Shown: piece by piece, positions 32,160-43,305 of the stretch | How the letters are laid out: every line of letters starts with the position of its first letter | Numbering within the stretch: the stretch's first letter is position 1 | Notes under the pieces: model-generated | What the model saw: the letters and a program-made list of their open reading frames with translations, nothing else | Told to the model about the DNA's origin: nothing | Database searches by the model: none | Assembly: GCA_963662155.1 (NCBI GenBank) | Contig: OY759263.1 | Coordinates: 26,987,548-27,051,547 of the forward strand | Source: Lamellibrachia columna | Taxonomy: Eukaryota; Annelida; Polychaeta; Sabellida; Siboglinidae | Reading direction: 5' to 3' | Length of the DNA: 64,000 nucleotides | Translations under genes and position numbers: made by a program

Positions 32160-32575
32160 TCCAGTTGTAAACAGTTGGATTGGTACGCTGGGGAACTATG
32201 GAGGATAAGCAAGTTTAAACAGGTGTGTTTTCAATTTACGGCGAAATATTTCCTACAGGCTAACAGGGAGTGAGTTCCACACAGTTGGTGCAGCAACTGA
32301 AAAAGATCTGGTTCCAACATTGGGAACAAAAAGTAGATTAGAATTAGATGGTCGAAGCTGTCTAGGCTGTCTTGCAGGAGTGAGCAGTGAATGTAAATAT
32401 GCTGGTTGGATGAAAGCGCTTGATAGGTAATTGTACAGATCTTTAAAATAATGCGATATCGAACATGGAGCCAATGCAATGATTTAAGAAGTGGTAATGA
32501 GTAAGAGAAACGAGGAGACCGGGTAACTACCATTGACAAACAATTTTGCACACGTTGAAGTATCAAGACGATCAA
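32160..32575 (-). mobile_element. L2/CR1-like LINE C-terminal remnant
   Basis: On the - strand: LQRVQNCLSMVVTRSPRFSY, SLPLLKSLHWLHVRYRIILK, ICTITYQALSS, YLHSLLTPARQPRQLRPSNS, LLFVPNVGTRSFSVAAPTVW, NSLPVSL. Same family as 21680-22625; frame changes split it between two frames. Confidence 0.85.
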
Positions 32576-32699
32576 AGTAAGTTATTTTGATGAGTAACAA
32601 AAAGTGTGCACTCTTTATGAAACCCACTGTGCATATTACTTAAACTATTCACACATTACAAATTTTAATATCAGTGAACTTGATTCACGATGAGCTAAA

Positions 32700-32940
32700 T
32701 CAGTTGAACAGGGAGTTTTAACCCAAAGGTAATCAATCCGTGTCTGAGCACTGCCACTATACAAAATCAGTTGAACAGGGAGTTTTAACCCAAAGGTAAT
32801 CAATCCCTGTCTGAGCACCCAGTCACTATACCTGAGCACCCAGTCTCTATACCTGAGCACCCAGTCACTATACCTGAGCACCCAGTCACTATACCTGAGC
32901 ACCCAGTCACTAAACCTTAGCACCCAGTCACTGTACAATG
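32700..32940. repeat. 63-bp duplication followed by 21-bp minisatellite
   Basis: gttgaacagggagttttaac ... gtaatcaatccgtgtctgag occurs at 32705 and 32768. It runs into about six 21-bp units of cacccagtcactatacctga at 32815-32935. Confidence 0.9.
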
Positions 32941-33495
32941 GCTGGTGACTTTTGACTAAATGACAGCAAAACAACATTCGGAGCTGGACAATGTCTTTTA
33001 GGGACACGTCAACAGGGGGTGTCCTCAACTGTTTACTGAATGACCCTAACTGACCATCAGACAGTCTTTGGCTGCTGGGGTGATCTTTCTCCTGTCCAGT
33101 GGCAACTTGTTATTGTAATCTTCACCAGTTGTGTTTGCTGTCCTTGTATTTGACTCCTGAAGATAATCGTGACCAGGGGTCAGGACAGGACAGCACCTGC
33201 CAGCTCCCTTGGTTCCATCTCAGCGGGGGTCAACCAAGTGCACATAATCATCGTACTTTGGTCTGGAACACTATATGCTACCTCGGCCAAGCAGTAGTGA
33301 ATGATTAGCCTTAACAACTCTTAAGTACAGTGTGCCAGAATGCACAACTACAACTGCAAGATTTAAGAACTCTTGAATCTTACTGGCAATAATCACGAAC
33401 TCATTTGATAATTTTCTGTGTGTGACTTGTTAATAACTGAGTAGTGGTAATCATTTTATACTAACATTCTATTATTTTAACTTATTTAATGGTTC

Positions 33496-33655
<160 letters not shown>

Positions 33656-33944
33656 TAACAATTATAATATTACATATATTTTAATAATTTTTTATTTTAT
33701 ATGTATTTACATATAAATGATGCAATTCAAAATAAACTTATTATTTATTTAATTAGCACATTCCAAAGCAATAACATTTATCTGTATTAAAAGGATAGTG
33801 GTACATATCTGTGAAAAGAAATGTGTCCAGTTAAAGGCATGTGCACAATCTGGTAATTGATATCGTAAAGTTATATTATATAGCATAAACTATCTGTTCT
33901 AACAGTTTGACCACATGTTTACCTATTGCATGTCAAACGGGGAC

Positions 33945-34115
33945 AGTCTAATAGGCGGACCAGGGTGGACTGAGATAGTGATGTAGTTCTTATTTCAATT
34001 ATCTATTACTCCTAAGTGTGCTTACAGTACGGAAATGTATCTGTTGTACCTACACAACCCCTCCAAGCGCTATCTATATAACCCGGTCCACTCTGGTCCG
34101 CCTGCTAGGCAGCCC
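33945..34115. mobile_element. MITE-like element with 22-bp inverted ends
   Basis: Ends taggcggaccagggtggact and, inverted at the right, gcaggcggaccagagtggac. About 165 bp, non-coding, AT-richer inside than at its ends. No convincing target duplication seen. Confidence 0.65.
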
Positions 34116-35378
34116 ATGCTGAAGGTCGATAATCATAAGCAGATAACAGTCAAATTATATTTTAAAATTTTTATTAATTAAATCACATTTGGGCAGTCAA
34201 GATGTCAACTATATCTCAGAATAAACAATTAAAACTGCCATCTGGGCAGTTTTAGACACACTTTGCCAGTTTAGCATGTCCAAAAGGTGTTATAGGTAGG
34301 TCCAGAAGTCAATGCTGGGTATTAGGTCATGGATCTATTTATTTAAATCAATGATTTTTTTTAAATCAAGTGATTTAAATCGTCAACCCTGGTTAGAATA
34401 TGTAATTTTTTAATAGTTTATACTCTATAAAATGATCAGACTTAATATTTTCTACAAGCATAAAGCCAGTCTTGTAGACAGTAAGTGTAATATATAGTAG
34501 TGGTATATAGTGTTATCATGGAATACTAGGACACAGTTCATTGCATTAGAAGGTCTGCAACCTTGGGCCAATAAGTGGGTGCATGCTGTCTACTATAATT
34601 AATATAAACTGTCCAAATGGCGCTACATAATCGCAAACGGTTTACATACCGAAGTATTTGCCGCAAGCACGCATGGTTTCTGCAATTGTTGGAAGTTAAC
34701 GTTTTACGTAGCGAATATTTGAGTTACCATAACAACCACTGAGAACCCTTGATATATGGGGTATTTAAAAAAATAAAGGCATTACGTTTCATTCGTGGGG
34801 TCATAGATTAATCCCTGAAAGTTTGGCGCCCGAAGTACATGCTGTCTAGGAGGAAAATGTTAACATAACCACATACAAACATACAAAGGCTAGCTCGATT
34901 ATAGTTAGATATCAAAGTTATTGACATCATTATTATATATGATCTTGAACAGTTTATCTTGATTGGTTTGTTGTTGCCATTACCAAATGTATGTCAGTTG
35001 ACTCATTAAAGGGTTTGCCAAACTGAGTAAATCACAGAAGTTTAATGCCTATTGTAAAGTCTGCTGCTACTGTATTAAAGAGCTCTGAACCACAACTTAA
35101 CGTCTGGCCAATATGTATGAAGACCTTAAAACCAATTGGTTATTTTATTTCATCCCTAACTCATAGGGAGCTATAAATGATTTTTCACATAGCTAAAATG
35201 CAACAATTCTCTTAAATTATCGGTCTCGAATTACATCTAAATTTACAATGCTATACTTTATGTTTGAATCTTTATTGTTGCAGTATAGTCACCATTAGAA
35301 ATTGTGTAAATGGCCCGGGAATTCCAAGAATGACTAGTCACATAATATAATATATAAAAAAAAACATAATCGATATAC
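34116..35378. other. Spacer, no gene seen
   Basis: No conserved frames. Contains short direct repeats of gatttaaat type near 34340-34380. Confidence 0.45.
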
Positions 35379-35465
35379 ACTGTATATGGCACAGATATAC
35401 ACTGTATATGGCACAGATATACACTGTATATGGCACAGATATACACTGTATATGGCACAGATACA
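35379..35465. repeat. 22-bp tandem repeat, four copies
   Basis: Units of gatatacactgtatatggca plus ca. Each contains the palindrome tatacactgtata. The array abuts the left end of the M1 MITE copy at 35469. Confidence 0.9.
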
Positions 35466-35468
35466 ACA

Positions 35469-35760
35469 TACCGTATTCGTCCTAATAAAAGTATGCTTGG
35501 AAAAAAAAATTGGGTCATAAAAAAATGTCGGGGAATCTGTTCTTATAAGCGTGCACCAAAATTTGTTTCTCCAGACAATAAGGTAACTGTTTAACAATAG
35601 TGTCATTTGGTTTTAGTGTAGAACAACTGAAAAGTGGTGCCAACTGTTTAACACCAGATGGCACCACTTTTAAGTTGTTCCACATTAATCAAATTAAAAT
35701 AATTATGGATCCTACTGATTAAAAAGGGGCTGTATGCTAATTAGGGCATGACTTTTTACC
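35469..35760 (+). mobile_element. MITE family M1, copy 3
   Basis: Left end taccgtattcgtcctaataa and internal palindrome agtgtagaacaactgaaaag / cttttaagttgttccacatt. The right terminal repeat is eroded after ttagggcatg. Confidence 0.8.
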
Positions 35761-36039
35761 TGTGCTATACATACAGACATAAAGATTTTATGAACTTGTG
35801 ACAAAAACATGACAGATGTGATAACTTGTATGGATTTTCGGGATGTGCCTGGCCAATGTCTGTGGCACAGAGGCACTAATGTGCCAATATCCGTAGGGTA
35901 GTCGAGTCCATATACATGCAGTTACATCAATACACTTACTTGGCATTCTTCCCTTAGACCAATTACTGGTCTTGTTTACTATTAGCTAAGTGCTTTCTTT
36001 GTATCTTACTAAGTAGCACATAAGGAAACAATAACTATT

Positions 36040-36405
36040 TCGTAGGTGTCAACATTACCATTTTCGGGTGGTGAAATACTTCTTTTTTGCCTTGGCCTTG
36101 CTTTCCCGCTTTTTGGATGAGATGTTCCACTTTTCTGTCATTTAAAAAAAAATTCATAGTAAAATTTATAAATTTATTGCACACATCACCATACTAGTAG
36201 ACACATTTCATTTCTTTGGGGTCAAGTGATTTCACATCTTCTCGTGCGTGCATTCACCGCAAACGAGAACAGTACGTCAACATTGTGACTCATTAAAACA
36301 ACACATTAAAAACGATCAAAAAAAAAAAATTATTGGCGGAGGATGTTTCCCGCTTTCATGATAACTTTCCTGCTTTTTCTTGAACAGATGTTAACACCTA
36401 TGCTA
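36040..36405. mobile_element. MITE-like element with taggtgtcaacatta ends
   Basis: Left taggtgtcaacattaccatt and right gatgttaacacctatg are inverted. Subterminal tcccgctttttgg-like motifs occur at both ends in opposite orientation. A truncated relative is at 17294. Just upstream of the two-membrane-segment gene. Confidence 0.7.
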
Positions 36406-36628
36406 TATGTTTTATTTTTTTGTCTAATTTTGAATAAATAATTTAACATCTTGTACACATTGTGCGTGTTATGATGCACACAGACGTTGTTATGAATGTA
36501 TTGTTTTAAGTATTGTGGTTGCGATATAAGTTAAGTTTAATATGTCTTCCAGATTTTAGATGAACCAGTGAGTGGCGCGACCTGTTGCACACAGTTGGTA
36601 CTAATATACAACGCCCAGTGGCGAGAGA

Positions 36629-36746
36629 ATGGGCAGCACAGACACGAGCGGGTCATTCACCTACATGAGTTACTGCGAGACTGCTGACAACGGCGATGCC
36701 ATGAGAATACCAAACATATTCTTGAATGGCCAAACATCAAACCGCA
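36629..36746 (+). CDS. Two-membrane-segment gene, coding exon 1
   Basis: Starts at the ATG in gcgagagaatgggc and ends before donor gtaaga (36747). Upstream splice acceptor cttccag ends at 36552, so the 5'UTR is spliced. Codes MGSTDTSGSFTYMSYCETAD onward, a polar, probably soluble N-terminus. Confidence 0.75.
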
Positions 36747-39700
36747 GTAAGAATACTACACTCTTTCATCATCATAATTATAATCATGCAAGTTAACTAG
36801 TTAACTTCATAAATTAACTAAATGTTTAGAATACAAGTTAACTTAACTAAACTTAATCAAAAATAATCCAAGATTAACTAACTAGTTAACAGTAGATTAG
36901 CCTCCCCATGTCTGATGATAATAATTTCTTTCCAATTGCAGTCACAGTCACATTTAATCAATGTTTAATTATACACCATCCAAAAGTTTTAATTGCAAAA
37001 ACAGCAAAAACAATTTTTTCAAGCAGTAAGTTGCCATATGCACATGTGAGGAAGCTGGAAACAATCTTCTTCGGTGTCTCATTCAAATATTTTGAAAGTG
37101 TAAGATATTTGAGCTACAAGAATAATTAGTTTTTCCTGAATGTTGATTTCGATGATAACCACTCTTCCCTGTCGTTTTGCAGAGGCATCCGATGGCAAAG
37201 AAGGATTGGTGATGAATCTGGATGCTAGCACTCAGACGCAAATGAAGGCAGAGGACAGGAAAGGCCTGACAGGTACGCCTGCATCTCAAATCTGGTGATT
37301 CAGCCTTAAGCCATTGATCCTCATACTCTCACACAGTCAACGTATGAGTGTGCATTCTTGTTGATGCAGCCTTAAGCCAGTGATCCTGATACTCTCACAC
37401 AGTCATAGTATGAACCTGCATTCTGTTGACCCAGCCTTATGTCAGTGATCCTGAAATGTATTTGGTAATTGAATCATATTTGTAAGTGAAGTAACTTCTT
37501 GAGTATCTATAATTAAAATGTATTTATGATTAATCATTTTAATTGCCTCTATCCCTGGTAGCATAACAGGCTGTGGGACGTCCAAAGAACACCTTACATA
37601 TCATATGCAAACTGGAACCGTCCCTTGTTTTGATTAATAATTTTAATAATTTTAATATTTTATACTGGTCTTTTTATTGATTTATTAAGTGCTTAAATCA
37701 GCAGTTCTATTGTATCAATAATTTATGCAGTTATAGTAACATTTAGTGACAGTTTACGTAAATTGTAGAAGAGACACATGACATTGTGAACATTTGTACG
37801 TAATTGTTCGCTCAGTGATGGGAACAACTGTACATAATAACTACTAATGGTAATTCGATTGTTCATAGAAAGGGTGGCAACGGGAGGAGTAGCATTAAAT
37901 ACATACTCTAGCTTCATTATAAGGTGTTGTGTGGACCATGACGCTGTGTGTTTGTGATTTACCTGACTCTCTGTTCCCTCTCCACAGGTTACATTGCCTC
38001 CATCGTCCTTCTTCCGATGCTCATTCCTGTCACCCTCGTCTACATGATCGTCTCCCAACTCTTCAGCAAACTGTCGTTCTCCATGAAGGAGGAGTTTGCG
38101 GAACCCCCACCAGTCGACACCGGCTATCGCTGTAAGCGCCACAGGTATGTTCTGATTGGCTGCCCTCCTGTCTCATGAAGGAACAATTGAAGATGCTAAG
38201 GCCAAGTAAGAAAGAAACATGTTTCTCCCCGTCCACTTCCTTTTTTGCTCACCGCCTCCTTTTTCATGACTTGAAATTGAAAAGAAATTATTATTTTTTA
38301 AATGTTTTTCGGTTCTATGAAGAAATATCAGTCGAAAACTTGCTGCTAGAGTTTAAGTTCATGCTTTACCTATCAGGGTGTAGCGCTATGGTGGCACCAT
38401 CTTTGGTGAAAAATCATTAATACTAAGTCTGGATGAGAAACATATTTCTTTTTTGCTTGGCCTAATAATTTGAAGTTTTTACAGAAGATGGGGATAGACT
38501 GATCTTTATTCAGCCTTGCGCTTGAGAGACAGAGAGAGACTCTAATAACTTATTAAAAATATTCAAAATAGCTGCATACGTCCAATGACAAATGTGTAGG
38601 CATCAGTATTATCTTTACAATGACATAGAAGACAGTTAATTCCATGTTGCAACTTACACTACAGCAGTTGTGAAATTTTTAACCCTACTCCTACGTTCCC
38701 ACAGGGATGGTTCCACATTGGACCACCCAAAAGGGCCCCCTGGGTCACCGTGCAAAGTTCCGTCTGGGTCGGCCCACAAAAGCAGCCATTAATAAGACAC
38801 AATAGACAAATAGACACTTTGCTTTATAGGTTAGATAAATATTTTCACTGCATCTTCCTGGCTGCCCATCTCGACTTGTGTTTCTGTTTTCAGTATCTGC
38901 ATCCCGAGCACTGACAATCCCCTGGAGCTGCTTCGACATGATTCTCGCGAGCTGATCCAGAACTCCAACTCAGCCACGGATCTAAGGTTTGACATCCGTC
39001 CAGAGCTGCTTGACTCGACGACCCCTATGTCTCGGAGTCGACGTGGGAGCTTCTCTTCCCGCCGCCAAACTCTGCGACGCAACTCGTCCGTGCCACTGAT
39101 GCACAGGCAACCCAAGTACATCACCCCAGGTAATGCAGTTAATACATTAATTATGCGAGGCATACATTGCTAAAGTTTTGTTGCAAGTCGCATGATTATT
39201 CATGTTACAACAGATCAGTCGTGCAATGTACGCTGGTCCGCGACTCAACATAACTCGGGTCACTTGTTGATTTGGCTGGTGTAACGGTTTTATTTGAAAA
39301 TTTTATCGCGGCAAACAATTGTTTCGTAATGTTTGCCAGTTTCTGACGCGACATTGTGCAGAGTTGGGCTGTATATGCTGGTCCGGAACTCAACAAAACT
39401 CAGTCACGGCAATGGGTTGATACTTGCGGAAAACTCCACTCAGTCCATGTCGGGCTCACACAAGGCTACAATACTAGTTAGCACGTGCACATGCAGTTCC
39501 AAAAAATAACACTAAGGTCGTGGCAGTGCGCACACGAGTTGACACAAATGTTGTAATGCAATGTACACTGACACAGTCACACAACCAAGGAACGCAAAAT
39601 CATTGCTAGTTGCGCAATCGCGTGACATGCAACAAAAATTTAGCAATGTACGTCTGGCATTAGAGGAAGATAAAGTGTACCTCTAAATATTTGCATTTTT

Positions 39701-40622
39701 GTTAGAGTTAACCATGACATACTGCTTGTTGTTATGTTGTGTGGAGATGGAATATTATCTCAGAATGTTGTCATTAACCAGTGGTCAGAGCTTGAACAAT
39801 AAAAGGATTTACCATTTCCTGTGGATACTCTGTAAAGGGTCATAATACATGAGAAACTGGGATCATGGTTTCTCTCTCAAGCAGGAGTGTAATGAAGCCA
39901 GCATGCAGGAGTGTAATGAAGCCAGCATGCAGTGAAGTGGCTAATTACCTAATGACATGTTATAAAGTAGGCTTATGACACAGTGGAGGTTAAATGGGCA
40001 AAGAATGCATCCAGTGATGGGTGAAATAATCAGATCAGGAAGTATTAAATAATTGAATCTACTGCTTCTAGAACATGGTGGTTGTATGTTATATATAACA
40101 GATGTACTTAGTAGGTTGATTGTGGCTGGGTATTGGAGGCAAGTATTGAGGTTAGCCTTCAGTGAGATAAGCATCTGGTTGGATTAGGAAGGATTCATTG
40201 TTCAGGACAAACAAGAAAGCTAGTGAAAGAGTGATGAGCAAAACAATTCATGGAGGAGTGACCTTTATATTTTGTATATATATTTTAACGTGGCAGATAT
40301 TGAGCAATGTCTGTCTCTGCTTCCAGATAACCTGCTGTGGCAGCTGATGATGCTTCCTATCCTTGTCCCGCTCTGGTTTCTCGACGTCTTCATCAGCATC
40401 GTCTCGTCACCAATGCGCATCCTGCGTCGCCTCACCTACAGCACACCCATCGAGCTCTCCCTGCTGCCCATTCGACGTCGGGGCTCCGTGTCCATGCACA
40501 GCGGCCGGCCAGGCCACAAACCCCTGGGCTTCCCTGTCAACCACGGGGCGCCGAACTTGTATTCTGGACCCCCGTCTCCCTCCCATTCCACTCAAATGTA
40601 CCTTGATCCAGGTCTGTACTGA
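36629..40622 (+). CDS. Unrecognised protein with two membrane segments, five exons, 298 aa
   Basis: Exons 36629-36746, 37183-37272, 37988-38144, 38894-39129 and 40327-40622 join in phases 1, 1, 2, 1, all with GT/AG borders. An in-frame taa at 36602 and an acceptor at 36552 support the ATG at 36629 in a second or later transcript exon. The protein has a polar N-terminus (1-69), a hydrophobic segment YIASIVLLPMLIPVTLVYMI at about 71-95, a 105-residue polar middle, a second segment LLWQLMMLPILVPLWFLDVF at about 203-227, and a basic then Pro/Ser-rich C-terminus. No signal peptide. Both segments carry an LPxLxP core. The middle and tail have basophilic-kinase-like sites (RRGSFSS, LRRNSSV, RRRGSVS). 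I do not recognise the family; a membrane protein with both ends on the same side is the simplest inference. Confidence 0.82.
37183..37272 (+). CDS. Two-membrane-segment gene, coding exon 2
   Basis: Acceptor gtcgttttgcag ends at 37182; donor gtacgc begins at 37273. Codes KASDGKEGLVMNLDASTQTQ onward to the residue before the first hydrophobic segment. Confidence 0.8.
37300..37455. repeat. Intronic tandem duplication, about 72-bp unit
   Basis: cagccttaagccagtgatcc followed by atactctcacacagtca occurs twice, with a third partial copy. Lies in the intron after coding exon 2 of the two-membrane-segment gene. Confidence 0.8.
37988..38144 (+). CDS. Two-membrane-segment gene, coding exon 3 (first membrane segment)
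   Basis: Acceptor ccctctccacag ends at 37987; donor gtatgt begins at 38145. Codes the first hydrophobic segment, then SQLFSKLSFSMKEEFAEPPP and a Cys/Lys-rich end. GC content rises over this exon, unlike the introns. Confidence 0.85.
38894..39129 (+). CDS. Two-membrane-segment gene, coding exon 4 (basic Ser-rich loop)
   Basis: Acceptor tttctgttttcag ends at 38893; donor gtaatg begins at 39130. Codes ICIPSTDNPLELLRHDSREL, then SRSRRGSFSSRRQTLRRNSS and HRQPKYITP. The Arg-Arg-x-Ser sites are consistent with PKA/AKT-type phosphorylation (inference). Confidence 0.83.
39154..39659. mobile_element. PIF/Harbinger-like MITE, 506 bp, TTA target duplication
   Basis: Left end tgcgaggcatacattgctaa and right end (inward) tgccagacgtacattgctaa are inverted repeats that extend with mismatches for about 45 bp. 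Flanks are tta at 39151-39153 and 39660-39662, the 3-bp target used by PIF/Harbinger elements. No transposase. Intronic, between coding exons 4 and 5 of the two-membrane-segment gene. Confidence 0.82.
39880..39935. repeat. 25-bp direct duplication
   Basis: caggagtgtaatgaagccag followed by catg occurs twice in tandem at about 39883-39932. Intronic. Confidence 0.85.
40327..40622 (+). CDS. Two-membrane-segment gene, last coding exon (second membrane segment)
   Basis: Acceptor ctctgcttccag ends at 40326; stop tga at 40620-40622. Codes the second hydrophobic segment, then SSPMRILRRLTYSTPIELSL, RRRGSVSMHSGR and a Pro/Ser-rich tail ending DPGLY. The GC-rich exon contrasts with its AT-rich flanks. 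A M1 MITE follows 113 bp later, with an AATAAA at 40938 inside it. Confidence 0.85.
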
Positions 40623-40735
40623 GAGGTTGGTGGGGCAGCAATCTGCAACGTCCGACCTTCCACGGACGGGTTCAATTACAGTTGTCATTAATAGTTACGC
40701 TGCATCATAAAAAATAAGTTACAATTACTGTATTC

Positions 40736-41037
40736 AGCCTATTAAATGTACATGCCCTATTTAGCATACACCCCCTTTTTTAATCAGCAGGATCCATAAT
40801 TACTGTAATTTGACTAGTGTGGAACATCTAAAAAGTGGTGCCATCTGGTGTTAAATAGTTGGCACCACTTTTCAGTTGTTCTACACTAGTCACCAAATGA
40901 CACCACTGTGTTAAAAAGTTACTGTATTGTCTAGAGAAATAAATTTTGGTGTACGCTTATAAGAACAGTTTCCCTGACATTTTTCCATGGCCCAATTTTT
41001 TTTCAATCGTACTGTATGCTTATCAGGTCAAATACTA
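40736..41037 (-). mobile_element. MITE family M1, copy 4
   Basis: About 302 bp, ends tactgtattcagcctatt and, inverted, taggtcaaatacta-like. Same orientation as the copy at 301. Central palindrome present. Immediately 3' of the two-membrane-segment gene stop codon, it may supply its polyadenylation signal (aataaa at 40938). Confidence 0.85.
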
Positions 41038-42386
41038 TATTGCTATAAAATTATATTACATTTACCAAAAAAATCAATTACAATTCTACACAAAGGATCA
41101 GTTACAGTAGTTCATAGGTTGAGTACAACTACGTTGTTTTATAAAGGAAATCAAACATCGGGTCAGAAAAAATGTCAGTTTCCTTTGGCGAGTGGCCCAA
41201 AAAATGGACAACGGATTGTAGAATATGTATAAATGAAATGTGCGCGAATGGTTTATGTAAATATCTAAGTTGAATTGTCTTTATGTTTGTTGTTTATTTT
41301 GCTGATGATGAAAAGTTGCAGTGATGCACTTCGAAATTGTAACATCCGAAATTCAGGTGTGACTGTTTTTTTTCTGTAAGTCGACTGTTTGATTTACACT
41401 GAGACGGATAATGGTTTGTATAATACTATACTGAATAGAGGCAATGGGTGTCTCTGTATTCGATTTCTTGTTATATGCAGTCATCAGAGGTTGTGATAGC
41501 ATGTACACGCGGTTGCCAAACCATGACACAACACTCTTTATCAGTCTTTACAGAAGCACTTACTGCTCATATATTTTACATTTGTAACTTTTATGTAAGA
41601 TTCACATACCAGGTGGCGCTCCAAATTCTTCTCTGCACACATTTTGGGAAAATGATGCATAGCCCAAGCTCCCATTTCTGGACGGTTACATGTTCGTCAT
41701 ATCAGGTGTAAATAATATAAACACGGAATTTGATTATTTTTAAATGGTTAAATTCTGTAAACATTTCCATCGTTTTGTTTGGTAAATATGGTGGAGGTCC
41801 CTGCACCATTACTGGAGTGCGTTAGTAACTGTATATAAGTATGTTGTATGTACTTCGTGTATATCAAAAAGGTAGTAGATTAAGTATTACATTGTAGTAG
41901 TAGTGTGTAAATTGTAATGTATATAAAAAAATTCATGTGTGAGCCGTTTATGTGTATGATCAACTATAAATCCAATGCTTTCAATTATGTAGGCACAACG
42001 TGATTTTGTACTTGCGTCTCGCTTAGTAGTGTTGTTGTATAAAGATACTTTTTAGTCTGCATTACCATCACAATAATTATTATAACAAACACACTCATTG
42101 CCCCTTTTGGGGCCTTTATTATTTGAACATTTTAGCAGTGTGTTTGACCGATCATCCGATGGAAAGTGTTATATTTCACCTTCAAAGGGGAAGATTTATT
42201 GGTCAGGCATTTATTACCGCACACACGCACGCACACACATTTGTTATTCAACTTATTGTAGTGCAACATTGCACTAACATTTGACTGCTATTTTAAACTG
42301 ACATTTTACTGTTATATTAATTCAATTAGTCACACTTTATTGCTATGTTACATGTCTTTTAATGCTGTATTAACAATCACATCACT
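41038..42386. other. Spacer, no gene seen
   Basis: AT-rich. The part at 42165-42230 (caccttcaaaggggaagatttat ... attaccgcaca) resembles 50515-50565 and is a minor dispersed repeat. Confidence 0.45.
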
Positions 42387-42770
42387 TACTTACCGGGAGC
42401 ATAGGCCATCAACAAAAGTTCTCCATTAGGTTCGGTTCCACCTTCTTAAATGTGCTCCAGATGTGGCCCATCGTGTTCATTTCGGCTTCATGGTCATACC
42501 GCCAGATATTTCGAGACCATCCTCTTCCTCTGGATTCCATGCAAGGGATTGCCAGGTGATGTTGGAAGGGGGTTTCTAAAGGTGTGCCCAATTCATCTTA
42601 ATACTTCTTTATCCCAGATCTTCCCAAACAAATTCTACAACATTTCTGCTTCCGAGTCTGCTATGCTTGCTACTGCATCTGTCGGCTGCTTTCCTGTTCT
42701 TCAGGAGACTGATGGCTTTCTCGATATCTGCCTTGATTGGTCTTTAATATTTGCATCTGGTGTAGTTCTT
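42387..42770 (-). mobile_element. RTE-like LINE remnant with internal deletion
   Basis: The - strand gives ADSEAEMLLNLFGKIWDKEV, like the start of the RT domain (AEMLK..., LF.KIWEEE.VP), then within about 100 bp jumps to GRGWSRNIWRYDHEAEMNTM, GHIWSTFKKVEPN, the C-terminal GRP..TWRR..EAEMK.MG.TW...K block. Most of the polymerase is missing. Confidence 0.65.
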
Positions 42771-43197
42771 CTGGGGGGTGGGTAGGGGTTCAATGGTATT
42801 GGTCAACTCAATTGATCTCCCTCACTGGCAAGTCACCTTTTGTATCTTTGATAGACATATCTGTCTGCTTGTACTTTCCCACTAATTGTTTTGACGAGAA
42901 CATCATTAAAGCACAATGCTATGCTAATTGCATGTAGAACATCTTTAACTCGCATGCAACAGTAGTTTGGAGTACTGTTCCCACTGTTAGTAGTTGTAGA
43001 CCACTCTAGAGACACTAGTGTAGTTGTAGAACAATAATTTTAAAAGCGCAAGTGTGGAATATTCTGAGGCACTTAACAATGCAATTTGTTATTTTTACAC
43101 TGATGTTTAAAATTGCAACATGCACGCATTGTGACAATATTACCATGTATTTATTGTGACAATATTACCATGTATTTATTCAATGATTTTTTAAGGA

Positions 43198-43305
43198 AGA
43201 ATCCGATCTAAGACGACGCTCTGGGTATTGGCGAGTGATCTAAGACGACGCTCTGGGTATTGGCGAGTGATCTAAGACGACGCTCTGGGTATTGGCGAGT
43301 GATCT
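43198..43305. repeat. 32-bp tandem repeat, three copies
   Basis: Identical units of gatctaagacgacgctctgg plus gtattggcgagt. GC-richer than the surrounding sequence. Confidence 0.95.
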
